A stretch of DNA of 64,000 nt, from the NCBI GenBank assembly GCA_964019165.1, contig OZ025271.1, forward strand, positions 11,158,759 through 11,222,758, read 5' to 3'. Both the position numbers and the translations under genes were made by a program. The stretch comes from Mastigias papua. Its lineage: Eukaryota; Cnidaria; Scyphozoa; Rhizostomeae; Mastigiidae. Below are positions 29,184 to 50,423 of the stretch, piece after piece. A model generated the notes under the pieces. It was given only the letters and a program-made list of their open reading frames with translations. It ran no database searches and was not told where the DNA came from. The first letter of the stretch is position 1. The number at the start of each line of letters is the position of its first letter.

Positions 29184-29459
29184 TATATTTTTCCCAGCCT
29201 CAGTGCAGATCTATAACGTGTATAATAAAGCGAGATGGTCCATTCTGGCATACCCGGAGGCAATCTTAGGCCTAGGCCTCAAGCCTAGGCCTAATGTAGG
29301 CTTCAAACTCAGGAACAGCACTTCTTGTTGTTTTCACTTGATATTCAATCCAAAGACTAAGATTGAATCATTACACACAGAGTACATAATAATAACACAG
29401 TACATGACAAATGACAGATACATTGACACTTGTATTTTTCCCAGTCTCAGTGCAGATCA
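29184..29459. repeat. 33-bp direct repeats flanking a 210-bp insertion in the LINE
   Basis: CACTTATATTTTTCCCAGCC then TCAGTGCAGATC (29184-29214) and CACTTGTATTTTTCCCAGTC then TCAGTGCAGATC (29427-29458) are near-identical. The LINE reading passes naturally through one copy only. The DNA between includes a self-complementary run of AGGCCTAGGCCT type (29269-29296). Confidence 0.65.
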
Positions 29460-29673
29460 TTTTAACGGGATAATCAAACTTTAGATGATTGTCAAGTTCT
29501 ACTCCTAGTAGTTTTTCCCTACTACTGTTTCTGATTGTGTATTCTTCAATTCTTATCTCGCCGTCCACTGAATCTGATCTCTGAGGTTCTATAATCATAT
29601 ATTTGCCGTTCTCTTTGCTTAGAAGTATGCAGTTGTCTTCGAACCAATTTTTTAGTGTGCTTTCCTCAGATTC

Positions 29674-29855
29674 AGCATAGCCGCCAAATGCTTGAGAACC
29701 ATGTCAAGTCTATTTTCTCCCAATCCAATTGACCAATTATCATGTAGGATTCTGACCACACATGCTAAGACTAGGCCCATTCTGCATGACGATTGGTCAA
29801 TTAGGTTGGGAAAAAATAGGCCCGACAGGGCACTCAAGCATTTTGCGACTATGCT
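29674..29855. mobile_element. Palindromic MITE of the AGCATAG family, 9-bp TSD, nested in LINE
   Basis: Terminal inverted repeats AGCATAGCCGCCAAATGCTT and AGCATAGTCGCAAAATGCTT (reverse complement of the right end). The flanking duplication CTCAGATTC lies at 29665-29673 and 29856-29864. The 182-bp body is mostly self-complementary, with inverted CCAAT motifs (TGACCAATTATCATG, GATTGGTCAATTAGG). It is inserted in the LINE remnant on either side. Confidence 0.9.
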
Positions 29856-31545
29856 CTCAGATTCAAGCTTTTAAATCATCAGTGTTTTGTCCTTTGTTTC
29901 CATATTGTGTTATCATCAGCATTTATAATAAAGATATGTTACTTTTGCATAGAAATAGAAAAATGTCATCTAAAAATTTCGAATAACAATGACCCTAAAA
30001 CAGAACCTTGTGGGACCCCTTTGAGAATAACTCTCTATTAACTGTAGTTAGAGTTAAGCTTTCCTGTTTGAATCCTTAGAGGTAATTATAAAGTAGTTGT
30101 AATGAATTACTGTCAAACCCGTAAGCATGCAGTTATGCTATTAATACGCCATGTGGTAAGCACTCAAATGCTTTAGATAAATCCATCATGACTGTACCAG
30201 CAATCATCTTTTCATCAAGACATGCTTTTAGATATTCGAGTGCCATGACTTTGTTTTAAACATCTTGGTTTTGAGATCTATCGTAATGCTATGGTTCCTG
30301 ACTAGTCAGCCAATAAGCCAGAACCAGTAGCTTTAAAAACACGCATCAGTTTTGGCCTTCGAGTTGCTCATATTTGCTTCATACAACATTGTTTAACGGG
30401 GGAGGGGATGCTATAGCTCATCTATAGCGTAAATCATAGCAAGTGTTCAAAGACTTTTGGCAGGCATTGTACCTATTGCAACAGAGGTTACTGTTCTATT
30501 ACTTATATGAACTGTGTGGACACAGATGCAAGTCCTACTAACAAGCGAATGCGCAAACCCACTCTATATTCTCGAGAAAGGAAGGGAATCGAACAATTTG
30601 GAGTTTTTGTTTGTTTCCATTGCGATTATAAGCCTCGTGGTTCTTTCTATCTAAAAATGGCAGCACTAAAACTTCATGGTTGTATGGAGAAACTTTTGAA
30701 AATGAAATAAAATGTGTGTAGCAGAAATAACTCCGAGTAGCAGAAATATGTGTTATCATCAAATACATATAAATATACATCTATTTATTTATATACGATA
30801 TTTATTTATATGGCTTTCAGCTTTTTGAATGTTTCAACGAACATTTCAACTCTCGCATATTGCTTTGGTGGTTATAAAGCCAGCAGGGTATCCCCCTGGG
30901 GAGGTTGGCTTTGTACATTTTAAGTACATTAGACCAGGTTTAAAATTATATATGTAGAGAGCAAGTTATTACTTATTTGTTATCGCAGGAGATTGAAGAG
31001 CATGAGCCTCAAGTTGGCTGATGTTGACCATTAGTGTTGGAAGTAGTCTTGGGAGCTACAACGCCTCAGATGTACAATGACCCGCCTATAGAGAAAGAAG
31101 GGAGTCAAGTTTTATTCTGCTTTTTTGACAAATTGAACACTCTTTTTTGAACATGAGTATTTTTCTTATGAGCTTCGTTTAAAAATTTTCACTGTTTACT
31201 GCATCATTTACTATGTACATTTAGTATTTTCACTTTTGAACTTTAAGATAACAAGGAAGCACAGAACCCAATGTGGAAACAGCATATTAATGCAAAAATG
31301 GTCATCCTGTTGCTATTAGCAATTCGTGTATTATAATTATTAGCATTATTAAGTGCATCTCATTCAGGGAGGTTTATTGGAGCAAACATTAATACTACTA
31401 CCGAAATAATATTACCGAAAATAGCTTATACTCAATTGCTACGGCTAGGTATACATCAGCATGGAAAACAGTCGTCCAATCTTACTGCTCGTCTGGTTCA
31501 TTCAGGCAGACAGCTTGTAGCTTTCTACATTGTAATCCCCCATAT

Positions 31546-31935
31546 ACACGCTTTTTTATAAGGAACCAAAATGTAGAATGCAGAAATATTTAAAGAACTT
31601 ATACTGCCAAAGGAAAATTCCCTAAGGAGCTAATTTGGAAAATTTTTATAATATCAAACAATCATGGGAGCCGGCTCCATTTATTTGCAGCCAAAACACA
31701 GTATATTGTTTCATACTATGATTGTGTTAAGTCCTTCATTTTTTATCAGTCTTACCAAAAGTGAGGATTTCAAAGTTTTCCTTGTGCCTGTACCATTTTT
31801 ATGGCACTTATTGTGCGCTGAAAATTAAGGAACTACTAAGGAACTTTTAGTACTATAGTTTGCTCATTGGAGGCTCGAAGATAAGGAACTTTAGGAACTA
31901 GGCCTTGAGACGGGCTTCTTATAAAAATAGCGTGT
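31546..31935. mobile_element. Inverted-repeat element related to the host of the 35-bp minisatellite
   Basis: The ends ACACGCTTTTTTATAAG and ACACGCTATTTTTATAAG (reverse complement of the right end) are inverted repeats. The body has several AAGGAACTTTTAG-type motifs and GGAACTAGGCCTTGAG, which is also present at 50416-50432. Non-coding. Confidence 0.6.
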
Positions 31936-33861
31936 ACCCCTGTTTGTGGAAGCGTTCTCAGTTAAGCTATAGAGATTTTCTTATAAAGCAAGGTTAGATC
32001 AGGGCTTTTAGAAGAGAGAAAAATCGGGGGGTGTATCAGTCCCCTTCCATTTTTCAAAGGAAAGCTGACCTTCAATTCTCCTTTGCTAACCTTCTCTTCC
32101 ATTCAACCATAGGGGAAGGAGGACACAGACCATTTCATTGGGGAAGTTTCTTAAGAAGAGCAATAGCTTTTCCCAAAAATAGCTGCAGCTCAATACGGCT
32201 AAACAATAAGTCATTTGGGTAGACAGTTTGCAGCCCCCCTAAATTTAAGGCACTCATACGCCCATTCATACAACGTATGTATTCTTGGTTTGTTTTGGGT
32301 CACTTTTTGTGTTGTGTGTTGCATGGTTCAACTGCGCACCACCTATAAGCAAGGTCATTCGATTACAATTAAATTTTTGCACCCAGCATTGCTCATGTGA
32401 AAATAATGTATCCGTGTAGCCTGTTTTTTCTTACAAAATGCACATCGCATATTCCTTGTCTTGACGATACTCAGCATTCTTGCTGTCAAACGTGCCTGTG
32501 CCGTTACAACGCGTTGTCAAGCGCTTACCGGTGGCTGCGAGGCCACTTTTATTCAATCATTTAACGAGTTGTTAACAACTTCTAAAAGCGGACGCCATAT
32601 TGAAATTTGGCTAGCCGAAGTGACTACAACGTAATTTTCAACTTTTGAGCATCTTCAATTTAGGATCATGGTTAGCTATTCACCAGGAAGATCCACGAAG
32701 GATAGTCGAAAGGAAATTCCCGAGTTTATATGCTACAAAATCATAGCTTCTCGTGACATACGACGTGTTAAAGCTCGAGTGCTTCGGCAATATGTAGCGG
32801 GCCTTCTCGGACCGCCATGACACTTCTGTGCAAGAAGCTGAAAGAAAGTCAAAGATTGCCCATTTTGTGTAAGGGATAACTTGAATATTAAAAGTTTAAA
32901 AACTACTCGAATATGTTTTGCAACATTTTGATAATACACATTGAAGAATCTTTGAAAGCATGCTTTGGAAAGTCAATCTAAAATTTTGTTTTAGGGCTCG
33001 GTGAAATAGCGAAATTCGTGGCGGATGACTTGGCTGGCACCATGTCACGTGCTTTTTGCATAATTTATGCGAATATGGTTATTTTGAGAGAAAACACTAG
33101 TTGATCAGTGATGCTCTCATAGATACAGTGCTGTTTTGACCAATTTATTGGAACTATTATAATCACTAGCATTCGGCAGGCTAAATGTATGCGATTATTG
33201 ACTGTCTTTGCATGTTTGGTTAAGTTTATACGGTATATTACTCATGATGATTACATGTATATACTAGCAAGTGATGTGCGTAATGACTGTCAACTTGGTA
33301 GCAAGCACTGTTTGACAAAACTGCAAAATATAAATCGTGTTTAAATAGCTCCTAGGGGATACAGTAGTTGGTATGAAAGCAAATCTGACTTTCAGGCGAC
33401 TGGTGTTTCGTCGACTTAGGACTTGATGATCAGTGGGAAAATGGTCTGTGCATTATGTATGGAGCCTCCTTCCATTTCTTGGTCGTGTTTGCTCTTTTCC
33501 ATACTCATACCATCATTTACCAGCAACTACGTGTAAAATTGATCTATTATATCCTTTCCGTGGGGACAACGCTGTCCAGGGTGAATCGTAAGCATGGCCC
33601 ATTTATTGCGAAATAGCTCGAGTTTCCCTGTTTATTTTTAACTCGCTCTTATCTATTGTTCAATGTTATTGTGTCGCACGACAGGTCCCGTATATGTTAT
33701 TGTCTTTTGATTCTCTAGCGTTCCCGGATGTTTCTTTGTTTCCGACGCCCGCCAGTTGGACGACGTAATCAGCACATTCTCCGTGATATGTCTGTGCATA
33801 GTGGAAAGAGAGAGCAAGGCAGATTGTAGCGTGTCGATCTTCAAATACCATCAAAAACGAT

Positions 33862-43156
<9,295 letters not shown>

Positions 43157-44111
43157 TGACTTGTTTGGCGATTAAAGATAGATAAAGAACTGGCTATTTT
43201 ATTGCCACGCAGTGTTTGACCTTCGCCTTTGATCTTATAAAGGTCAGTAGGTCAAACATTGTCTGTCAGTCATGAACATGATATAAGAGTGACACTCAAA
43301 CCTTAAGCCACAGGGCATGTGTACTGTTAGGTAAGCTATGTTTAGTGCCAATTTTGCTCTTTGTTGTTGGCCTCATTGCCATTGATGGTTGGGTATACCA
43401 CGTGATTGATCTTGCTGGCCATGTTGGGATTTGAACTTAGGTGTCAGACAAGTATTTGTTATAAGACCCGGGGGTATGCCTCTTAGGTCAGTTATATTTT
43501 ATAATACAAATTTTGGCGCCGTGTATCGCCTTGAATCGACTGACTTTTAAACTAGGTAACCAGGATTAATTACCGAAATTTCCAAGAAGGCTCAGCATAC
43601 TTTTGTACATCCAGTTAGAGTAAATTTGATATGAACTGTTATATGGTTTTCACAGAGAATTTGCTCCATATCCAACTGTTTATTAGTGAAGAATTCCGTG
43701 TCTATGTTTTCATAATGGAATCCATATCGCTCCGGTCGCAAAAGTTACATACCGCAAGGCAATGAATAGAGTAGATACCGATGTGACCGAAAACCAGATA
43801 TTTGCGCAGGACCCACATAATTAAATAGTCAGATACCCGCCTTATCCCGTTTTGGTTCCCATATACTTAGAAGGATAACTTGAAAGAATCCATGACCTAT
43901 TGGCTCTGAGGTATGAGGCTAGTGTTATCACCCAATTCAGTCATCACCACAGTGTCCTAAGTACTTTAAGTAATCTGGTGCACTGCCCATTTGTAGTTTT
44001 GATACGGATCTTAGCACAATTTCCCCTTTTCCCATTTAATTCCGCGCACCAACTGCAAGTGCTATCGGCAACCTTGTTATTTTCAAATTCATTGTAGATC
44101 ATCTCTTTCGT

Positions 44112-44303
44112 AGCAAAGCCGCCAAATGTTTGAGACCACAGACCAGGCTTGTTTTCTCCCAGACTAATTGACCAATCAGCGTGCAAAATGGGCCTGAAGT
44201 TAGCTGCGGAACGCAAATGTGGCGGGGATCCTGTATGATGATTGGTCAATTAGGTTGGGAGAAAATACATCTGATCAGACTCTTCCTGTTTGATGGCTAT
44301 GCT
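44112..44303. mobile_element. Palindromic MITE of the AGCATAG family, 9-bp TSD
   Basis: It starts AGCAAAGCCGCCAAATGTTT and ends TTTGATGGCTATGCT, flanked by CTCTTTCGT at 44103-44111 and 44304-44312. The 192-bp body carries the two inverted CCAAT motifs and TCTCCCAGACTAATTGACCA / GGTTGGGAGAAAAT arms. Confidence 0.88.
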
Positions 44304-45562
44304 CTCTTTCGTAAATTGGCCGTTTTATCTAGCATTGCCTGCAAGCGTTCATGCAGTTGATGGCCACAGAATTCATACCGGTGATAAAACGATAAAGGAT
44401 CAAGAGAGATAATTCTCCCGTCGAAATCTCAACGGCTGTAATTGCTTCTTAATGGAATGTTGATCGAAGTGTGCGTGTTCTACGCACTTCTTTGTAATTT
44501 TGTTACACCTTTTGAGTAAGAAGTCCTGAAGTATGTTTGTTAGGTGCCATTTTCGATTTGTTTCTTTCAAAAAATGTATATGTAAATATGCTTATCGTAA
44601 CATGGCTGGTTTTTCGCGTCACTTGTCTCGTTCCACCAAATCTAAGTGTGCTGTAGCCTCGTTTTCTCTGATGAACGATTTGTAGGGCATCTTTTGCCGT
44701 AACCTCGCTCCTGGGGGAACATCCTTTACGGAGCCTCATTTGCAACACCATCGTTCTGTATCATTGCTTGTTTAATTTTTCGTGCACTATTTGCTATTGC
44801 CTCATGCTTTAAAGAATGCTGAATGTTGCCATGATATTTAGGAGTACTAGCAAGGTTGCCACCAAATCAGAGAAAATCCGAAGGAAATATGGGATTTTCG
44901 AAAAATCATGTAAGCCGTAATTTTAACAGTTTCTTTCTATCTCAAAGCTGTTACTTTCTTAGAAATAAATGAAAGGAAGTGTTGTGTTTTATGAAACCAA
45001 TCATTTTTAATCTCAAAAATTGCTTCAAAGCACTCCCAAACCCTACCAAAGCAATCATAAAATTTTAGTTGATGGTTATAGGAGTTCATGTTTTTTATGG
45101 GAAAAAAGTTTATAAGAAACTGAGGCTCAAATAGCCTAAATTTTTAAGAAAATGTTAAGAAAATCACACGGCTCAAGTTCCAAAGTTCACCTTTTTTACG
45201 TGCCTGAAATCGCTATTAGCTCATTGTTTGCAAGCTCCTTTGCAAAGTTCCAACTTTCTTTGATATTCTTGGTTAACAAAGATCAAACTTTCTAGCAAAC
45301 AACAGTAACCTCTTTTAGCAAGTTTACTCGAATAAAAGTTAAGGAAACCTCAGTCTCAATTTCGGGAAAAGTTAATAAAATCGAGGCTCGAACGAAAAGT
45401 GGCTCTCATAAAGAAGAAAGTGTATCAGGGGAAAGTGAGTGCAAATCAGGGAATATGTCTGGAAATGGCAACCATGTGCTAAGGTGAGAGTGGCTTACGT
45501 ACAGTAAATGAAAGTACTCTTGGGTAGGCTCTTGAAGAGCCTTAAAAGAGGAAATCATCAGG

Positions 45563-45680
45563 CCCTGTTTACATGGAGGTAGGGTCACCCTCCTAGGAGG
45601 GTCATCCTACCAGAGGAGCCATAGCATAGCTCTGCTTTACATACAAACTCGACAAGTTAGGGTCGCCCTAGGTGTAGGTC
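45563..45680. mobile_element. Possible MITE fragment (GGCCCTGTTTACA end)
   Basis: A segment starting GGCCCTGTTTACATGGAGG contains AGGGTCACCCTCCTAGGAGG with its near-complement, so it is locally palindromic. Ends of this kind are common in animal MITEs. The right end is unclear. Confidence 0.35.
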
Positions 45681-45769
45681 TAGCTTAATGGTTCGGTTGG
45701 AACTGTTACTTATGATTTTTCGCAGGGTTCAGGGTTATGAGCCTCTTTCTGACTGAGCACGAAAGCTTC

Positions 45770-45942
45770 CAAGCTTCAACCTAAGTGACCAATCATCATG
45801 CAGGATTCTCACCACACATGCTTTACACGCACTGATCAGTGGTTCCACAGCTACATTTAGGCCCATGTTGCGTGCTGATTGGTCAGTTACGTTAGGAGAA
45901 AACAGACCTGATCAGGAGTCTCGGACATTTGGCGGCTATGCT
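45770..45942. mobile_element. 5'-damaged copy of the AGCATAG palindromic MITE
   Basis: The right terminus is intact (TTTGGCGGCTATGCT). Inner arms ACCTAAGTGACCAATCATCA and GATTGGTCAGTTACGTTAGG are present, but the left terminal repeat has been replaced and no 9-bp duplication is found. Confidence 0.75.
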
Positions 45943-46394
45943 CACATAAATATGAAATCCACGATCTCTATTGCCATTCATTGCATTAACTTCTAAACTA
46001 TTGAGCGTCTTTCCTTCTTCATTCCCAGAGTCATGCAATTTGTCTGTTTTCAGATCGAAGATCAAAAAACTGTATTAGATCTACCTCTCTATCCAGCCTT
46101 TCTCTTTATTCTTTTGTTCGGGGCTGTGATATAGGCCTTAGGGATTTTGTCCACAAGTCCTCACTAAAAAGAGATAGCAATTAATTGTTATTGTCAATTC
46201 CATATTTCGTAGGCTTATAGATTTAACCGTCAGGGTAATATAGGAGAAGCAAGCGTTCAGAGCTGGTTTGCCATTAGTTGTTTGGCCTTCGAATTTATTT
46301 ATGTTATTTAAAATGTCTTTAATGTTGGTGTACAAATACAAATATAACTGACAAGTTAATTAATGCCAACAAAGTAAAACAACAAAAAGAAGTA

Positions 46395-46579
46395 CAGTCA
46401 ACCTCGCATAATTCGGATCACACGGGACTGGCTGATTTTGTCCGGATTACAGAAAATCCGGATTACGTAGAAACTTTTTCAGTGTTGCACTTTAATAGGA
46501 AATTAATTGGACTTAGCAATTCTGTCCGGAATATACAAAAATCTGGATAAAACCGATCCGAATTATGCAAGGTTGACTG
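46395..46579. mobile_element. Pogo/Tc1-type MITE with TA target site
   Basis: Terminal inverted repeats CAGTCAACCTCGCATAATTC and CAGTCAACCTTGCATAATTC (reverse complement of right end) continue to about 25 bp. TA flanks both sides (46393-46394, 46580-46581). The 185-bp body repeats TCCGGATTA/AAATCCGG motifs and does not code. The CAGTCAACC start resembles pogo/Tigger-type ends. Confidence 0.85.
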
Positions 46580-47929
46580 TATTATACATTTTTCTTTACG
46601 AGAAAACAATAGTACTATAGGAACCCTAGTCCAGTAATAAAAACTTCGCAGAATCTGCAAATTCAAGTACATACTCCCTTTCCATAATTTTATATTCTAT
46701 TTGAAATTAGTTAGTGCGTCAGAGCCCTTAATTTCCTCTAGTAGTGAGGCCCATTAATTGTGACCTACGTACTGGGTATTTTCAATGCCATATTTTGCTG
46801 TATTAGGATTAGAATCTGGCCATTGGCGTTTGCTGGCTGGGAGTGAAAATTGCAAATTTGCTCGTAAACCGCGAAAAGATTTTACCGATTGACTAAACCT
46901 TTTGTATCGATTTGTCGGTAGAGGTTTTTACTAGGGTCTCATGTCTCAAAAATCCCAAAAGTAGAGATGGCCCTGCTTAGGAGTCCTGTCAACACATGTT
47001 GTTGAGGTTGCTAGCAAGGATAGCTGTTCATTGCTTTATTGTCAATAAGTAGCCCGGCCAAATTACATATATACAGTTACAAAATATTTGAAGAACACCA
47101 CGCTAGATATAGGAACAATGTCAAGAACATTTCAGTCTAGATTTATCAAAATTTTAAGAACATCGAGCCTCTGTGAAAGTTATAAGGTTCTTATAATCAG
47201 TAGTAATGTGGTGCCGAAAGTTGGTGTGAATTTGCAGCGTTGTTGTTATGATCCGTAATTTGATTGGTCAAATCAGTTGAAGTTATCAACCAATGACATT
47301 TGATGGTTATGACGCCATTGCTCTCTTGGGATAAATTCTTTGGTTTTATGCAATTATGACTTCGACGTATTTTTCTTAGAAAGTCAGATTTGACGTGGGC
47401 AGACAGGAAAGCGAATGGCAAAAACCTTTACAACATCGCATTACTATGTTCAAGGTATAATTTAGCAGAATGTAGAGGAATGCATGGGCTTTGAGCGTAA
47501 GTGAACGCTGCCGCTTCCGTCGGCTATAGTTAAACGTAATACTTGTCAGTTCTATTGATTTATTACAGGACGAACGGACTGGACGAACGCCAGTGGTAGC
47601 CTCGCAATCAATAGAGATCTTTGTCCTATGTTTTGAATACAGACTTTTTCATAAAAGACCTGGGTCAAGGCCTATTAGTAAAACTAAAATTTGCTTAATT
47701 GTTGACCACATTTTATTTCTAAAAGTTTCTTAAGTCAATGAACAAAATTGTAGTGAGCGAAAGCAAAATGGAAGACATTGTCCTTTTCAGTACCCATAAG
47801 GCTTTGCTGATAAAACAGTGTAGTTGAAACTTATGAAATCTGTAGAGGAAAACGGGTTCCCGAAATTGTGAAAGATGGTGCAGAAAGTTATACAGTTTCT
47901 TGACTGTTTCTTGTAATTCTAAAAGTTTA

Positions 47930-49060
47930 TTAAATAGATCGTGTTGACAAAAGAGCTCTAAGAATACTTCCTGAAGACTATGCCTCTAGCCTTGATGAAC
48001 TTCTCCTAAGGGGTCAGTCATTTATCACTCTGGGTACCGGGGGCAGGCTAGAATTGGGTAGGGTACGAAAACTTTTCCTGCGCCACTTGGGAGGTATGAA
48101 ACTTTGCGGATAATTTTTGGTGAATATGAAACCCTTTAAAGACAAAACCCAAAGAAAGTCATTTCAATGAATTGCAGAAGTCTATTGAGCACTGTATTTA
48201 TACGTATCTAGTTGTGACGTTTTCCAATAGCAATTTTTCTCTGATCTACGTTTTCTGTGGTGTACTATGTTATTATAGTGCTCTTATTAGCATTCATCAA
48301 AGCTGTTTGTTCAAATGAAGTTTCAAGCATATATCAACTTTTTCATAAAAACTTTTTTATGTCTTATGCAAAGAAATCTCACAAAGCATGATATTTACAA
48401 TGTTGTGTACAAAGGTATTCCCTGCAATATTTCCCAGAAAGAAATTTTGCAGAACATATTTTCTATGTGTGATCTTTCAAGTAGATGACAGTGGCAATTG
48501 TGACTTTGAAAGTAGCAATGAAGAAATCTACCCTGAAATTCTTACAGGGTAGATAGCAACTGGGGGGTGAAACTTGTTACTTATTTTGAAATGGGGTATG
48601 AAAACTTTTGGAGAAAATTGAAGGGGTATAAAACTGCTGACCATTTTGTAAATTCTAATCCGCCCCGGTACCCAGAGTTATAAATGACTGGCCCCTAAAT
48701 ATAGCTGACATCAGAGTCTGTGTTAAGCATCTACACTACCTGATGATAGAAGTATGCAAGTGCCTTTCGTGCGAAAATCCATCCTTCATATGGAATATGA
48801 TCGAACGAAAGGACCTAATGTAAAATCTAAGATTCGACTCACTATTAATGCTGCTACAAGTGAAAACTACAAATTATGGAACCGATTCGTCGGCCTTTAG
48901 GGGAAGCATCCTCTGGAATAGCCTAACAAACTCCATAAAAAGTTTACAATCATTTGTTGAATTCAAAAGATAAACAAAAAAGTGCAAGGATGAAAATTGC
49001 ACATGCAAACATTGTTTGTAAATCAGTTCGAAAGTTCCCCTATAAACTCTACTATCAAGT
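47930..49060 (+). pseudogene. 5'-truncated LINE reverse transcriptase 3' end, split by a MITE
   Basis: The plus-strand reading RVDKRALRILPEDYASSLDE runs up to 48007 and resumes after the MITE (48010-48695) as ADIRVCVKHLHYLMIEVCKC, then NPSFIWNMIERKD, and after frameshifts FRGSILWNSLTNSIKSLQSF and VEFKR. These are the standard C-terminal blocks of CR1/RTE-like ORF2. It starts abruptly near 47930, as 5'-truncated LINE copies do. A second MITE lies at 49063-49314, with the 3' UTR probably continuing to about 49440. Confidence 0.85.
48010..48695. mobile_element. Harbinger-like non-autonomous element with TAA TSD, nested in LINE
   Basis: Ends GGGGTCAGTCATTTATCACT and GGGGCCAGTCATTTATAACT (reverse complement of the right end), then CTGGGTACCGGGG, give inverted repeats of about 45 bp. 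TAA lies on both sides (48007-48009, 48696-48698). The 686-bp body has no long frame. Confidence 0.88.
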
Positions 49061-49062
49061 TA

Positions 49063-49314
49063 GGGACCGGTCATTAATTCTTCCAGGGGAGGGGGTGGAA
49101 GACATCCAGGAGGGGGGACCAAAATTCTGCCCATTCAGAGGGGGATGGGATGAAAAACAAAGAGTATTTCGAAAGAAGTAGCTTGGAATTTTTTCTGAAA
49201 TCCTGGAGTGGGGATCAAAATTTTTACATAAATCGGAGAAGGGGGACGAAAATTCCATCACATATATGACAATGTCTTCCACCCCCCTCCCCACAAAAAT
49301 TAATGACTCCCCCC
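49063..49314. mobile_element. Harbinger-like MITE with TTA TSD
   Basis: The left end GGGACCGGTCATTAATTCTT and the reverse complement of the right end GGGGGGAGTCATTAATTTTT are imperfect inverted repeats extending about 45 bp through a GGGGTGGAAGACAT segment. TTA flanks both sides (49060-49062, 49315-49317). Confidence 0.85.
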
Positions 49315-50160
49315 TTAGATCTTATGTCTTTTCGTATTATTGCAAATGCTTCATTTTGCAAATAGTTGGTTTCAATTAGTTTTATTTATGTATATAGTTA
49401 TATATACAAGCTATTGTAAATACCAACTTTAAAGAATCTAATAAATATACGAATCAATAAAAAATACGGCTATTGTTTTGTAAGAATCAAAAGTCGATTT
49501 TGAGTACTGTAGTTTCCTAATGCTCTGGAAATTTCAATACTCATTGTTTCTTAAGAGTTTCATGATTATCACATCACGAATTTCATTTTTGGGGTGTCTA
49601 ATGGTGCCTATATTTAATTTTTCATGCTTGGAAGAAATTTTAGTTAATGTTAGAACATATTACAGAAGATTGGAGACTTTTAATCTACTGTTGTGAAATG
49701 TTCGTGATCTATTTTCCATGTCAAGAGATTCGCTTCCGTACTGATGCTGTATCAAGTTATGGAACGTATAATTTAGGAACTGTCCAAACCCTCCTGCATT
49801 TCTTTTTCGGACCTTACGCTTGGTGTGACAACCAACTGTTACATGTTTGTATGCTCAATAGTTAACGTAATACGCACTTTTTGATAAGAATAGACATTCT
49901 CCTTTATAAGAGACCTAGTACTAGATCGCCTAGCATTTAAGAAGCATGTAGAACCACAAGGAAAGAGTCAAGAAACTTCAGAAATTTTCTGTGCCCTCTT
50001 TCACTGTTTGAGAAGCACGTGTTTCCTTCACAGGTTTAGAAGTGTCCATTACAGTGTGTTTTATGGTCAATAAGCCTTGAAGGGAACTACATAAGACAGG
50101 GTGTTTTTATGTTTTGATTTCGTTTTATTGCTATTTGTTCAGTAAAGTGAGAAACTGTCA

Positions 50161-50423
50161 GAAACTTTTAGAACTAAAATGCGGCCACAAATTAAGAAAC
50201 TTTTAGAACTAAAATGCGGCCACAAATTAAGAAACTTTTAGAACTAAAATGCGGCCACAAATTAAGAAACTTTTAGAACTAAAATGCGGCCACAAATTAA
50301 GAAACTTTTAGAACTAAAATGCGGCCACAAATTAAGAAACTTTTAGAACTAAAATGCGGCCACAAATTAAGAAACGTTTAGAACTAAAATGCGGCCACAA
50401 ATTAAGAAACTTTTACAACTAGG
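50161..50423. repeat. 35-bp minisatellite, seven near-perfect copies
   Basis: The unit starts GAAACTTTTAGAACTAAAAT and continues GCGGCCACAAATTAA. Copies begin at 50161, 50196, 50231, 50266, 50301, 50336 and 50371, with a partial one at 50406. Only one substitution is seen (TTTTA to GTTTA in the seventh). Very low divergence implies recent expansion. It probably sits within an inverted-repeat element related to 31546-31935, spanning about 49868-50455. Confidence 0.95.

Larger units (their letters stand above)
28680..30240 (-). pseudogene. Non-LTR retrotransposon (CR1/Jockey-like) reverse transcriptase remnant
   Basis: Read on the minus strand in order from high to low coordinates: VMMDLSKAFE (30163-30192, RT block 3 type), GVPQGS (30002-30019), an NADDN version of the catalytic box (29909-29923, usually Y/FADD), LLGVELD (29491-29511), ICTEAGKN, VVWMFC, and the C-terminal IWNNLPEEV (28777-28803). 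Frameshifts and stops break it. It is interrupted by a MITE (29674-29855), and it contains a 33-bp direct repeat around an extra ~243 bp. The 5' part, including any endonuclease, is missing. The order and identity of these blocks make the assignment firm; the clade is uncertain. Confidence 0.88.

Noticed and set aside
43171..43176. ATTAAA as the ANP32 polyadenylation signal
   Set aside because: It lies only 15 bp after the stop codon, too close to be credible without transcript ends.
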